Below are positions 43,850 to 54,433 of a stretch of 64,000 nucleotides of DNA, one piece after another. This DNA is from Lepus europaeus (lineage: Eukaryota; Chordata; Mammalia; Lagomorpha; Leporidae). The notes under the pieces were generated by a model. The model was not told the DNA's origin. It worked only from the letters and a program-made list of their open reading frames with translations, and did no database searches. Position numbers and translations under genes: made by a program. The stretch covers positions 38,360,077 through 38,424,076 of the forward strand of contig NC_084834.1 in assembly GCF_033115175.1 (NCBI RefSeq), written 5' to 3'. Each line of letters begins with the position of its first letter. Position 1 is the first letter of the stretch.

Positions 43850-44025
43850 ATTTATTGGAGGCATTTACATGCATGATCTCGCTTAATCCTCTTAATAACC
43901 GAATGAAGTGGGTATTAGCATCCCCATTTTAGAAAGAGGCAGGCCAGCTAAGTAAGATTAAGAAACTTGCACAAGACCAGACAGCTCAAAGGGATGGGAC
44001 TTGGATTGGATCCTGACCACCTGAC
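43850..44025 (+). mobile_element. MIR SINE
   Basis: TTTACATGCATGATCTCGCT, TAATCCTCTTAATAACCGAA and CCCCATTTTAGAAAGAGGCA. Confidence 0.82.
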
Positions 44026-44183
44026 CCTGCCTCAAAAGGAAAACCTGTCCAACTCCTCCACCACAGAGGCCAATATTTATGACCCTGTCTTGTTATTTTG
44101 CTCCAAACTGCAAGTAGTTATAGTGTAATTCCCACAACACACTACTAAGTGAAATGTATAATGGCTTTAAATTAATTGTCATA

Positions 44184-44495
44184 TGGGGCAGGCATTTGGC
44201 AAAGTGGTTATGTCACCGCTTGGGACTCCTACATCCCATTTTGGCAAGCCTGTTTCAAGTCCTGGCTCCTCTGCTTCAGTTCCAGCTTCTTGCTAATGGG
44301 CACCCTGGGAGGCAGCAGGTGTTAGTTCAAGAACTTGGGTCCTTATCATGCATGTAGGAGATCCAAGTGAAGTTCTCAGCTCCTGGTTCTGACTTGGTCC
44401 AGCCCTGGCTGTTGCTGGCATTTGGGGACTGACGAGAGACAGAAGATCTCTGTCAGTCTGTCTCTCAAATAAAAAGAGAAAGTAAATAAACTTTT
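44184..44495 (+). mobile_element. old C repeat SINE
   Basis: GGGGCAGGCATTTGGCAAAG head (old type), GGGAGGCAGCAGGTG, tail CTCTCAAATAAAAAGAG. Confidence 0.85.
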
Positions 44496-44496
44496 A

Positions 44497-44811
44497 AAAT
44501 CTATTTATTTATTTGAAAGTCAATTACACAGAGTGAAGGAGAAGCAGAGAGAGAGGTCTTCCATCTGATGGTTCACTCCCCAGTTGGCCGCAACTGCCGG
44601 AGCTGTGCCGATCCAAAGCCAGAAGCCAGGAACTTCTTCCAGGTCTCCCACATGGGTGCAGGGGCCCAAGGACTTGGACCATCTTCTACTGCTTTCCTAG
44701 GCCACAGCAGAGAGCTGGATAGGAAGTGGAGCAGCCAGGACTTGAACCAGTACCCTTATGGGACGCCAACAAGGCAGGTGGCAGCTTTACCCGCTACGCC
44801 ACAGTGCCTGT
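44497..44811 (-). mobile_element. C repeat SINE
   Basis: Inverted; AAATCTATTTATTTATTTGA to CCACAGTGCCTG; it sits at the tail of the preceding plus-strand copy. Confidence 0.92.
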
Positions 44812-44824
44812 AAATAAATAAATT

Positions 44825-45148
44825 TTTTTTTTGACAGGCAGAGTGGACAGTGAGAGAGAGAGATAGAGAGAAAGGTCTTCCTTTGCGGTTGGTTCACTCT
44901 CCAATGGCCGCCGCGGCCGGCGCACCACGCTGATCTGATGGCAGGAGCCAGGTGCTTCTCCTGGTCTCCCATGGGGTGCAGGGCCCAACCACTTGGGCCA
45001 TCCTCCACTGCACTCCCAGGCCACAGCAGAGAGCTGGCCTGGAAGAGGGGCAACCAGGACAGAACCGGCACCCCGACCGAGACTAGAACCCGGTGTGCCG
45101 GCGCCGCAAGGCGGAGGATTAGCCTATTGAGCCACGGCACCGGCCCCC
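44825..45148 (-). mobile_element. young C repeat (CSINE2-like)
   Basis: Inverted; TTGACAGGCAGAGTGGACAG to GCCACGGCACCGGCCCC. The flanking TAAATAAATTTTT occurs at about 44815 and at 45151. Confidence 0.94.
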
Positions 45149-45279
45149 AGTAAATAAATTTTTAAAAACCAATAGTCACCTAGGATTATCCAAACCCTGC
45201 TTCCAACTCTTCATATAAATTATTCAATAATTGAGTCTGCATATTTATAATAAAGTGACCAAAAATGATGTAAGTGTGA

Positions 45280-45415
45280 TGCTTTTCGCTTTTTACAGCT
45301 GATAAAACTGAGGCAGACAGATGAGTGACTTGCCCAGAAAATGTAACTAAGACAGGAAGTCCAGCGCTGGAACCTGGGTCTCCTCATCTCCTTGCTCTCG
45401 GTCCAGTGTGCTCTG
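45280..45415 (+). mobile_element. MIR SINE fragment
   Basis: TACAGCTGATAAAACTGAGG, GTGACTTGCCCAGAAAATGT and CGCTGGAACCTGGGTCTCC. Confidence 0.78.
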
Positions 45416-45493
45416 CCTGCTCTGTGCTCTGCAGGCTGGAGTAATATATAGCCTGCGAACTGAGGACAGATGTGATGTAACCCCTATTTTCTT

Positions 45494-45813
45494 TTCCAAA
45501 GATTTTATTTATTTGAGAGGTAGACTTACAGACAGCGAGAGGGAGAGACAGAGAGGACTTTCTTCCATTGGTTCACTCCCCCAATTGGCCACAGTGGCCA
45601 GAGCTGTGCAATCCGAAGCCAGGAGCCAGGAGCTTTTTCCTGATCTCCCGTGCACGTGCAAGGGCACAAGCACTTGGGCCATCCTCCGCTGCCTTCCCAG
45701 GCCATAGCAGAGAGATGGATTGGAAAAGGAGCAGCCGGGACTAGAACCAGCATCCTTATGGGATGCCGGCGCCACAAGCAGCGGATTAACCTACTGTACC
45801 ACGGTGCCGGTCC
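45494..45813 (-). mobile_element. C repeat SINE, near full length
   Basis: Inverted; CCAAAGATTTTATTTATTTG to CCACGGTGCCGGTCCC. Confidence 0.93.
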
Positions 45814-45899
45814 CTTAATCACTATTTTCAAATGACATTCCCTGCCCTTAATTAGCCTAACTGGATATCTAAGTATCAACTACTAGGGATGTAGTTAAG

Positions 45900-46131
45900 A
45901 GATTCAAATGTTGGCACCCACTCCCCTAATGGCTGCAACAGCTGGAGCTGGGCTTTCCTCTGGGTCTCCCATGTGGGTGCAGGGACCCAAGCACTCAGGC
46001 CATCTTCCACTGCTTCCCCAGGCACATTAGCAGGGATTGGAAGTGGAGCAGCCAGGACGCGAACTGGCATCCTATGTGATGCCAGCCCTGCAGACAGAAG
46101 CCTTAACCCACAATGCCACAGCGCAGGACCC
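45900..46131 (-). mobile_element. C repeat SINE, tail side deleted
   Basis: Inverted; starts within CCCACTCCCCTAATGGCTGC, lacking the CT/tail part, and ends CCACAGCGCAGGACCC. Confidence 0.87.
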
Positions 46132-46256
46132 AGTATATCTTTTTTTAAAAAAGTTCATTCACAATGACATCAAGCACTTAACTAGGAGGTCTTCTTCCAG
46201 GAGTAGTTACTAACTGTGTGTTACATTTGACTTTTTGATCCCAGGAGGTCCTTTCT

Positions 46257-46596
46257 TTCTTTTTTCTTTTTTTTTTTTTTTTTTTTTAGATTTATTTATT
46301 CATTTGAAAGTCAGAATTACACACAGAGAAAGAGAGATAGAGGTCTTCCACTTGCTGGTTCACTCCCCAATTGGCTGCAAGAGCTGGAGCTGCACTGATC
46401 CGAAGCCAGGAGCATCTTCCAGGTCTTCCCATGGGGGTGCAGGGGCCCAAGCACTTGGGCCATCTTCTACTGCTTTTCCAGGCCATGGCAGAGAGCTGGA
46501 TCAGAAGTGGAGCAGCCAGGTCTTGAACTGGCACCCTTATGGGATGCCAGCACTGCAGGTGGCAGCTTTCCCCACTATGCCACAGCACCAGCCCAG
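46257..46596 (-). mobile_element. C repeat SINE, near full length
   Basis: Inverted with a long T run. Flanks GGAGGTCCTTTCT (46244-46256) and GGAGGTCCTTTCT (46597-46609) form a perfect 13-bp TSD. Confidence 0.94.
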
Positions 46597-46699
46597 GGAG
46601 GTCCTTTCTGTAAGCATCCAAAATCAGGGTTGGTTGGGGCAGTTTCAGGTTAATGCATCTTTCCCAAATAGAACATTTTCTTATTCAAAATACACAATT

Positions 46700-46885
46700 T
46701 TTTTAAAAAATTGTATTGATTTTCATTTTATTTGAAAGGCAGCTAGACAGAGGGAAGTCTTCCATCCACTGGTTCACTCCCAAAACGCTTACAACAGCCA
46801 GAGCTGGATCAGGCAGAAGCCAGGAGCCCAGAACTCCATGTGGGTCTCCCATGTGGGTCTCCCGTGTGGGTGCTAAACCTGAGCC
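46700..46885 (-). mobile_element. C repeat SINE, head missing
   Basis: Inverted; TTTCATTTTATTTGAAAGGC to CCCATGTGGGTCTCCCGTGT, where a 15-bp segment is duplicated (GTGGGTCTCCC twice); the head half is absent. Confidence 0.8.
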
Positions 46886-47479
46886 CCTGGGCAGTGCCAT
46901 GGATGCAGGCGACACCATCCGGTCCCAGTCACCTCCCTTCTGCCTCCCTCCTGTAGCTTCAAGTGTCAAATGAACCTCTTGCTAAAATCAGCTCAGTGAA
47001 CCGGGGGAGCGGTGTAGCCATAAGGTCTCTAATCCCCAGACCCATGAGGTCACTTATTTCCCCTGTAGATAACACCTGATGTGTAATCTTGTCTAGAGGG
47101 AAACCCAGGCTCAGAGCAAAAAAAGTAACAACCCCCTCCTGCAGGGAGCCCCCGGGCTGCCTGGAGCCCATTTGGCCACCACCACCACTCCCTGAAGCAC
47201 ATGGTATTGCTGATGGATTGAAGGGGGTCGTGAGCACTGCAGGGCACTGCAGACCGACCAGGAACTTGGACGTGAGCTGAACACACACCTCTCAGTCCAA
47301 CTTCAATCTGTAAGAACCTCAACCCTTACCCAAAGGGGAGCCTGGGAATTAAGCCAGAGCTGCCCAGCTCCTTGATCTGCGCTTTGCAACGAATGCCTTC
47401 TTGTTCTACCACCCCAGCCTCAGGGATTAGCTTGCTGCACCTGGGGCGAGTGGACCCCGTTTTGAGGGTTCTACAGCAA
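46886..47479. other. unidentified; possible LTR-like end at about 47330-47475
   Basis: GATCTGCGCTTTGCAACGAA then GCCTTCTTGTTCTACCACC and GGGGCGAGTGGACCCCG resemble the R/U5 end of a retroviral-type LTR. No primer-binding site or internal region is visible, so this is weak. Confidence 0.3.
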
Positions 47480-47657
47480 CTCCTTTGACCATGTGGTGGG
47501 GGTGTTCTCTGTCACTGGCAGAGACTCAAGAGCTTGAGCCATCTTCTGCTGCCTCCCAAGGTGCGCATTAGCAGGCTGCTGGATTGGAAGCAGGTTCTCC
47601 AACATGGAATGCAGGTCTCCTAGCAGCTCCTTAACCACTGTACCACATCCTTGCCCC
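47480..47657 (-). mobile_element. old C repeat SINE, head half only
   Basis: Inverted; CCATCTTCTGCTGCCTCCCA, GCGCATTAGCAGGCTGCTGG, TTAACCACTGTACCACATCC. Confidence 0.78.
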
Positions 47658-47910
47658 AAGAAATGTGGAAGATGCCAGCTACTCTCTTAGGGCCAACGCT
47701 TAGGAGACAAAATCATTTGCCTCCAGGCAGCAGCAGACAGAGGGCAAAAATGCCTGAAATTATTTTGTGGTAATCCATGATAAAGCCAAAACCGAACCTA
47801 TTATTTCTGTAAAATGTATTATTGTGTTTATACTTAGATAATTCAGACAGAAGTTCTCTGAAAAACTCATGAGCCACCCAAATTATACTTTAAACCACAG
47901 TTTTCTGGAA
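47658..47910. other. unique intergenic DNA
   Basis: Nothing recognised. Confidence 0.45.
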
Positions 47911-47913
47911 GAA

Positions 47914-48572
47914 TTTTTTTAAAATAATTTTTTTGAAACGCAGAGTTAGAGAGAGGAAAAGGCAGAGAGAGAGAGAGAGATCTTCTGCTGGTTCCGCTGG
48001 TTCACTCCCCAAATGGCCTCAGCTACTGGCCTGGGCCAGACCAAAACCAGGGTCCTGGAACTCCATTCGGGTCTCCCACGGGGGCGCAGGGGCTCAAGCT
48101 CTTGGGCCATCTTCCACTGCTTTCCCAGGCACAATTGCAGAGAGCTGGATCAGAAGTGGAGTAGGCCGGCGCCGTGGCTCACTAGGCTAATCCTCCGCCT
48201 TGCAGTGCTGGCACACCGGGTTCTAGTCCCGGTCGGGGCACCGATCCTGTCCCGGTTGCCCCTCTTCCAGGCCAGCTCTCTGCTGTGGCCCAGGAGTGCA
48301 GTGGAGGATGGCCCAAGTGCTTGGGCCCTGCACCCCATGGGAGACCAGGAGAAGCACCTGGCTCCTGCCATCGGACCAGCGCGGTGCGCAGGTCGCAGCG
48401 CACCAACTGCGGCGGCCATTGGAGGGTGAACCAACGGCAAAAAGGAAGACCTTTCTCTCTGTCTCTCTCTCACTGTCCACTCTGCCTGTCAAAAAAAAAA
48501 AAAAGAAGTGGATCAGCCAAGACTTGAACCAGGCACTCCTATGGGATGCTGGCATGTCAGGCAAAGCTTAAC
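47914..48572 (-). mobile_element. C repeat SINE, split by a young C repeat
   Basis: Inverted; TTTTTTTGAAACGCAGAGTT to GAGAGCTGGATCAGAAGTGG, resuming after 48512 with TCAGCCAAGACTTGAACCAG to ATGGGATGCTGGCATGTCAG. Confidence 0.9.
48161..48503 (+). mobile_element. young C repeat (CSINE2-like) inserted in an older one
   Basis: GGCCGGCGCCGTGGCTCACT head; end CTGCCTGTCAAAAAAAA. TSD AGAAGTGGA at 48152-48160 and 48504-48512. Confidence 0.95.
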
Positions 48573-48631
48573 TTCGAAGACTTTGCACAAGTTGATTCTA
48601 GCCTCTAGAATTCAATGGGTAGAAGTGTCGC

Positions 48632-48973
48632 CGCAGGCCGGCACCATGGCCTTAACAGGCTAATCCTCTTCCTTGCGGTGCCGGCACACTGGGTTCTAGT
48701 CCCGGTTGGGGCACCGGATTCTGTCCCGGTTGCCCCTCTTCCAGTCCAGCTCTCTGCTGTGGCCCGGGAGTGCAGTGGAGGATGGCCCAAGTGCTTGGGC
48801 CCTGCACCCCATGGGAGACCAGGAGAAGCACCTGGCTCCTGGCTTCGGATCAGCGAGATGCGCCGGCCGCAGCGGCCATTGGAGGGTGAACCAATGGCAA
48901 AAAGGAAAACCTTTCTCTCTGTCTCTCTCTCTCACTGTCCACTCTGCCTGTCAAAAAATAAATAAATAAATAA
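48632..48973 (+). mobile_element. young C repeat (CSINE2-like)
   Basis: GGCCGGCACCATGGCCTTAA head, (ATAA)n tail. The short flanks AGAAGTGT (48621-48628 and 48974-48981) are probably its TSD. Confidence 0.93.
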
Positions 48974-48981
48974 AGAAGTGT

Positions 48982-49626
48982 GGGCGTCAGCCCTTCACCA
49001 CCCCTACTGCATGTGGATCTGCAGAAATTTCTTCACACAGGCTCAGACCTGCAGGGCTGCTCCCGAGGAGGCCTGGCATTTGTCCACAGCCACAGCCCCA
49101 TCAGAGACAGGACAGGGCTTGGCCATGACCGCTGGGGCCTCTGCTGTGCTCTCCGAACCTTCCACGTGGGGCCCCTCACTGCCTCCTCCTTCTTTGCAGG
49201 AAGCTGCTTTCCTTCAAGCACAAGTATTCAAGACAAAAATCTAGATTGTGTTTCTTGCTCATTTTCCCTGTTGTGTTTCCTAGAATTTCAACGAATTTTT
49301 TTTCTGCGTAGCATAGTGCCTTAAATAGGCTTTTGTAGGCTAGTCTCGGAACATTGTTTCCAGTGAAAAATGCATTCTGTGTTGGAAACAAACAACATAC
49401 ACAAAGAAACTTCAGGAACACGACCTCTTTGTGGAGTGGGGACTGCCTGTCCAGTCTCATGTATCGGAGTCCAAGCCCACAAGGGTTTTCTTTTAAAATC
49501 TGGGCAGGCTCTTAAAAAAAAAAGAAGAAGAAAAAGAAGAAAGAAAAGAAAAATCAGGTCTCAATGTGAGGTGGAAAGCTAGGAAGCCAGCCTCATCTAG
49601 GAGTCCTGAGAAACACATAGTTTTGA
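48982..49626. other. unique intergenic DNA with an A/G-rich run
   Basis: (AAG)n-like purine run at about 49513-49553. No repeats or genes recognised. Confidence 0.5.
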
Positions 49627-49628
49627 TT

Positions 49629-49956
49629 TTTTTTTTTTTTTTTGACAGGCAGAGTTAAACAGTGAGAGAGAGACACAGAGAGAAAGGTCTTCCTTCCATT
49701 GGTTCACCCCCCAAATGGCCGATATGGCCGGTGCTATGCTGATCCGAAGCCAGGAGCCAGGTGCTTCCTCCTGGTCTCCCATGCGGGTGCAGGGCCCAAG
49801 CACTTGGGCCATCCTCCACTGCACTCCCGGGCCACAGCAGAGAGCTGGATTGGAAGAGGAGCAACTGGGACAGAACCAGCGCCCCAACTGGGACTAGAAC
49901 CCTGGGTGCTGGCGCCGCAGGCGGAGGATTAGCCTAGTGAGCCATGGCGCCAGCCC
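49629..49956 (-). mobile_element. C repeat SINE (CSINE2-related)
   Basis: Inverted; poly-T, GACAGGCAGAGTTAAACAGT to GAGCCATGGCGCCAGCCC; GATTTTTTTTT on both sides as likely TSD. Confidence 0.94.
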
Positions 49957-49979
49957 GATTTTTTTTTTTTTTTTTTTAA

Positions 49980-50250
49980 TCATCCTCTTTCTAACTGGAG
50001 ACAAAGGTGGAAGATCAGGGTTATGAAAATTAAGTGATATGATTGCATCCATCTTCTTTTGGAAAACCCAGGGCCTCGGAGGAGAGGGAGGTGGGAGATG
50101 GTTAAACTGCTCTATCACTTGACAAATGCAAGCCACTGAATGAATTGAAGCACTTAACAGCCATGAAGCACCTACAATGTGTTGGACACTGCTGCAGGTG
50201 TTGTAGTGACAGCTCTGACGTGACAAACAAGTTCTACAGAGAAACTGACG
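49980..50250. other. unique or MIR-like intergenic DNA
   Basis: CACCTACAATGTGTTGGACA then CTGCTGCAGGTGTTGTAGTG (50168-) is MIR/L2-like but short. Confidence 0.4.
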
Positions 50251-50550
50251 CTAGGAAACAGGAAGAAGTAAGATAACCGGTAAGGTGGTGATGAATGTTA
50301 TATTGAAAAGGAAATATTAAATAGAGCCTGGGGCATTATTCTTTGTGGGGTGTCCAGGGAAGGCTTCTCTGGGGAGGTACTTTGTATGCCAAAAACAACA
50401 ACTGGCTACGAGAAAATATAGGAAAGAGACTCTCAAGTAAAAGGAATAGTAAGGCAAAGGTCCTGGGGTAAGATAGAACTTGATCTAATTTGGAGAACAA
50501 AGGGTAGTGTGGTTGGAGAATATGCACTGAGCAAGACACAGGGTAAGTGC

Positions 50551-50982
50551 AGGCCAGCACTGTGGTGTAGTGGGTAAAGCAGCCGCCTGCAGTTCCAGCA
50601 TCCCATATGGGCGTTGGTTCGAGTCCCAGCTGCTCCACTTCTGATCTAGCTCTCTGCTATGGCCTTGGAAAGCAATAGAAGATGGTCCAAGTGCTTGAGC
50701 CCCTGCACCTACATGGGACGACCTAGAGGAAGCTCCTGGTTCCTGGTTTCAGATCAGCACAGCTCCAGCCATTTCAGCCAATTGGAGAGTGAACCAGCAG
50801 ATGGAAGATTTCTGTCTGTCTGTCTGTCTGTCTCTCTGCCTCTCCTTCTCTCTCTGTGTAACTCTGACTTTCAAATAAATAAATCTTTTTAAGAAAAGGA
50901 AGGAAGGAAGGGAGGGAGGGAGGGAGGGAGGGAGAGAGGGAAGGAGGGAGGGAGGGAGGAAAAAAAAGAGAGAGAAAGAAAG
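50551..50982 (+). mobile_element. C repeat SINE with expanded purine tail
   Basis: AGGCCAGCACTGTGGTGTAG head; B-box-like GGTTCGAGTCCC is intact at about 50617. A (TCTG)n variant of the CT tract is present. The tail continues as (GGGA/GGAA)n to 50982. Flanks GGTAAGTGC (50542-50550) and AGTAAGTGG (50983-50991) bracket SINE plus tail. Confidence 0.92.
50894..50982. repeat. (GGGA)n/(GGAA)n purine tract, SINE tail
   Basis: About 90 bp with no pyrimidines on the + strand: AGGAAGGAAGGGAGGGAGGG and onward to AAAGAGAGAGAAAG. Confidence 0.95.
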
Positions 50983-51189
50983 AGTAAGTGGAGGCAGTTT
51001 GCCGAGGTGATCAGGGAACTGCAGGGCCTTGTGCCGGGGTCAGCTGCTTATGTTTGGTCCTACGTGCATGGACAATACTGGAGGCCTTTAACAGAGCAAT
51101 GACTTACATGATCTACTCCATGGAGAAGGGGCAGGAGAAGAAGCAGAAGCACAAAAGAATAGGATGACATTCAGGATGGTGGCAGCCAC

Positions 51190-51312
51190 CATGTACTGTG
51201 TACTTACCACGTGCCTGCGCCCCCTTAAAGTGCTTTGTCTGAATTAATCCTCACAACCACTCTAAGGAGTAGAAACATTAGAATTTCCATCCTACACATA
51301 AAGAAGATAAAG
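51190..51312 (+). mobile_element. MIR SINE fragment, cut by a C repeat
   Basis: TACTGTGTACTTACCACGTG, AATTAATCCTCACAACCACT and CATCCTACACATAAAGAAG. Confidence 0.78.
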
Positions 51313-51313
51313 T

Positions 51314-51657
51314 TGGGGCCAGTGCTGTGGTATAGCAGATTAAACCACCCCCTATGATGCAGGCAACCCAAATAGATGCCAGTTTGATACCTGGGTGCTC
51401 CACTTCCAATTCAGCTCCCTGCTAATGTGCCTGGGAAAATGGCAGAAGATGGCCCAAGAGTTTGAGCCCTTGCCACTTCTGTGGGAGACCTGAATGGAGT
51501 TCCAGGATCCTGGCTTTGGTCTGGCTCAGTCCCAGCCATTGTAGCCATGTGGAGAGTGAACCAGTGGATGGAAGATATCTCTCTTTCTCTCTCTCTCTTT
51601 CACGTATGTATTTCCTCCTCTCTATATATAATTCTGCCTTTCAAATAAATTCTTAAA
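51314..51657 (+). mobile_element. C repeat SINE, older
   Basis: TTGGGGCCAGTGCTGTGGTA head; CTTTCAAATAAATTC tail. Confidence 0.9.
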
Positions 51658-51887
51658 ACTTCAAACATATATAATTATAAAAGTGAAAGAAAATATTTTT
51701 AAATGAGCAAAATGAAAAAAACTGAATCACTAGAGATTGACCCTGATATAACCACCATGGTTTACATTTTTGCAGATGTTATTCAATATAAATCATAGTG
51801 CCTGCTGTTCTCAAAAGCATAAAATTGCTTACTTTAATGCATGAAATAATTTCTTGGTGATAGACTTCTACATTTTGATTATTAATT
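51658..51887. other. unique AT-rich DNA
   Basis: Nothing recognised. Confidence 0.4.
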
Positions 51888-51888
51888 A

Positions 51889-52208
51889 TTTTAGATTCAT
51901 TTTATTTATTTGAAAGGCAGAGTTACAGAGAGAAAGAGAGAGGGAGAGACAGAGAGAGAGAGGCCTTCCCTCTGTTGGTTCACTCCCCAAATGGCCACAA
52001 TGGCCAGCACTGGGCCAGACTGAAGCCAGGAGCCAGGAGCTTTTTCCAGGTCTCCCACATTGGTGCAGGAGCTATCTTCTACTGGTTTCCCAGGAGCATT
52101 AGCAGGGAGCTGGATTGGAAGTGGAGCACCCAGGACTTGAACTGATGCCCCTATGGGATGTCAGTGCTGCAGGCTGTGGCTTGACCTACTACACCACAGC
52201 ACCGTGCC
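51889..52208 (-). mobile_element. C repeat SINE
   Basis: Inverted; AGATTCATTTTATTTATTTG to CCACAGCACCGTGCCCC. Confidence 0.92.
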
Positions 52209-52654
52209 CCCGCAAGTCCATCTTGAATAACCCTAGGCTTCATTACTCAGAATCAAGTAAACTATTGGACAGTGAATTAATATGAAACATAAGAGTGAAG
52301 TTAATTTTTAAAATGTGGAATAAAAATACAGAATGTGTCCTATAAGCACATTTTAATCAATGCTTGTATAATTTAGAAGCTGTATGAAGGGACACGGTGT
52401 AAAGTGTTCAGTATTGGCTATTAGAATTTTGAATGCTATTTACTTCTTTCTTTTTGATATTCTATTTTTAATAGCTCTACAATGGATGGTTTTCTCCTAA
52501 TAGTAATAAAGTAAGTTGTGTTTAAACTGTAGACTAATATTGAATATTTTTCAAGAGTAATGAAATTTTCCATAAAGTATTTTTCTGTCCTCTTTCATTT
52601 CCATGGTTCAAAAGTCATTTGTCAGATGTCAGTTGCCCCTAAGATGGCCATATT
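52209..52654. other. unique AT-rich intergenic DNA
   Basis: Nothing recognised. Confidence 0.5.
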
Positions 52655-52908
52655 TATTATTTTTTACTTATTTTTATTTACTGGTAGGGCAGAGAGTGAA
52701 CTCCCATCCACTGGCTCATGCTCCAGTGCCTGCAACAGCCACAGCCAGGGCCTGGGGACTCCATCCGGGTCTCCTGCAAGGGTGACGAGGACCCAACTAC
52801 TGAGCCATCTTGTGGTGCCTTTCCAGGAGCACATGAGCAGAAGCCGGACTAGGGAGCAGAGCTGGGACTTGAACCCGGCCGCTCCACTGAAGGACTGCTG
52901 CACCCCAC
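52655..52908 (-). mobile_element. old C repeat SINE
   Basis: Inverted; TTACTTATTTTTATTTACTG, CCATCCACTGGCTCATGCTC, GGGACTTGAACCCGGCCGCT. Confidence 0.8.
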
Positions 52909-53419
52909 ACTCCACACGTGCTTAGCATGGCCAAGAGCGGCTCACGTGAGCTCGTCTGGACTGGGCCTCACGGCGGCAGAATGGTTGCTCCTGGCAATAG
53001 GCTTGTTCAAACCTCCTGGGCACCCATGTGTATAGCACCTTGCTGGGCACTCTGAAGGATAATACGTCCCCAGGGGACAGAATGCCTTCCCTCCACTCAG
53101 CCTCCATAGCTGGAAAACAAACTAAGCAACTTGAGCCCCAGCAGTCTGTCATCTCAGATAAGGGAGGCTAGAGTCCCCTGGGACACACCCACAGACAAGT
53201 TCAAGGCTCTCCCCTGCCACCCCAGCAGCCACATACATGCGCTAGTGGGCTCATCATCACCCGTAAGTCCAGTATGGTCCATGAGACCTAAGCTAGAGCT
53301 TCTCCAATAACCTTTCCTTTACTCAGCCATCTTCTAGAATGATCTCTCCACAAGTGTCCTGTGGCTCCCCTTTCTTCTCCATGTGCCTTCTTATAGCATG
53401 CACACCTGCGGCTCCACTC
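52909..53419. other. unique intergenic DNA
   Basis: Nothing recognised. Confidence 0.5.
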
Positions 53420-53560
53420 TCATTCTCAGTAGTTACATGACCTCAGAGAAGTGATTGAAACTCGAAGCCTCAGGTTTCCTTATCTATAAATGGAGCTAAT
53501 TCTTGGTAAGTAGTTTTCTGTGTTAAATGAGTCTGGATCCTGGGACTCAGTAAAGTCTCC
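53420..53560 (+). mobile_element. MIR SINE fragment
   Basis: GTTACATGACCTCAGAGAAG, CCTTATCTATAAATGGAGCT and GTGTTAAATGAGTCTGGATC. Confidence 0.68.
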
Positions 53561-53621
53561 AAATGTCATTCTCTTCTTTCTCACCTCCTCTCCTGTGCTC
53601 ATTTTCTCTCCATTTTTTTTA

Positions 53622-53871
53622 AAAAAAAAAGTTTATTTTTATTTATGCGTAAAGTAGAAAGAGAGAGAGAGAGAGAGATCTCTTTCATCCACTGGCTCAC
53701 TCCCCAAATGCTTGCAACAGGCCAGAGCTGGGCCAGGCCAAAGCCAAGAGCCAAGAATTCCATCTTGGTCTCCCATGAGCTTGGCAGAGACCTTGAGCCA
53801 TCACCTGCTGCCTCCCAGAGGCACTGTGATAGGGGATGCAGGTGTCCCACAGCACCACAGTGCCTGCCCCA
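53622..53871 (-). mobile_element. old C repeat SINE, shortened
   Basis: Inverted; AAAAAGTTTATTTTTATTTA, CATCCACTGGCTCACTCCCC, CCACAGTGCCTGCCCC. Confidence 0.85.
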
Positions 53872-54161
53872 GGCCCACGCTCAGAAGGGTGTCGCTGCTG
53901 TGCATGAGGTACGAGAACCCACGGCCCTGCAGTCTCATGTGGCCCAGCTGCAGCTGTGGTGTCCTGGGCAAGGCCTTGCACCTCTCTGGGACTGGCGATG
54001 ACTGAGAGTAGGAGTGAAGCCAGTGATGTGGGTTATTTTCTATCCCTGAAAAGAGGAAGGCGGAACGAGAAATGGTCCTTTGGATGAACATGAGCCTCTG
54101 AAGACGAGTCCGCTGTATAATCTCAAAATTTCCAACATAGATTTTCAGGGGGGCTACTTTT
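53872..54161. other. unique intergenic DNA
   Basis: Nothing recognised. Confidence 0.45.
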
Positions 54162-54433
54162 CAAAATATATATTTATTTGAGAGGCAAAGAGAGAGGTCT
54201 TTCCTATCTAATGGTTCCCTCCCTAAATTCCTAAATAAGACAGGGTGAGTTCGGAACCTAATCCTGGTCTCCCATGTGGATGGTAGGAACTCAGTTACTT
54301 TTCCCATTACTGTTGCCTCCTAGGACCAACATTAGCAGGAAACTGGAATCAGGAGCTGGAGCCAAGACTCGAACCCAGGCACTCCGACACAGGGCTCACG
54401 TGTTTTAACCACTAGGGGAAACACTCACTCCTA
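54162..54433 (-). mobile_element. diverged old C repeat SINE
   Basis: Inverted; ATATATATTTATTTGAGAGG, CCTAATCCTGGTCTCCCATG, GACTCGAACCCAGGCACTCC. Confidence 0.8.

Larger units (their letters stand above)
50251..51135 (+). mobile_element. ancient mammalian interspersed repeat, split by a C repeat (family not named)
   Basis: AAGGCAAAGGTCCTGGGGTA and TAGTGTGGTTGGAGAATATG (left), CTGCAGGGCCTTGTGCCGGG and CAGAGCAATGACTTACATGATC-like text (right) follow one remembered old consensus across the SINE at 50551-50982. Confidence 0.5.
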
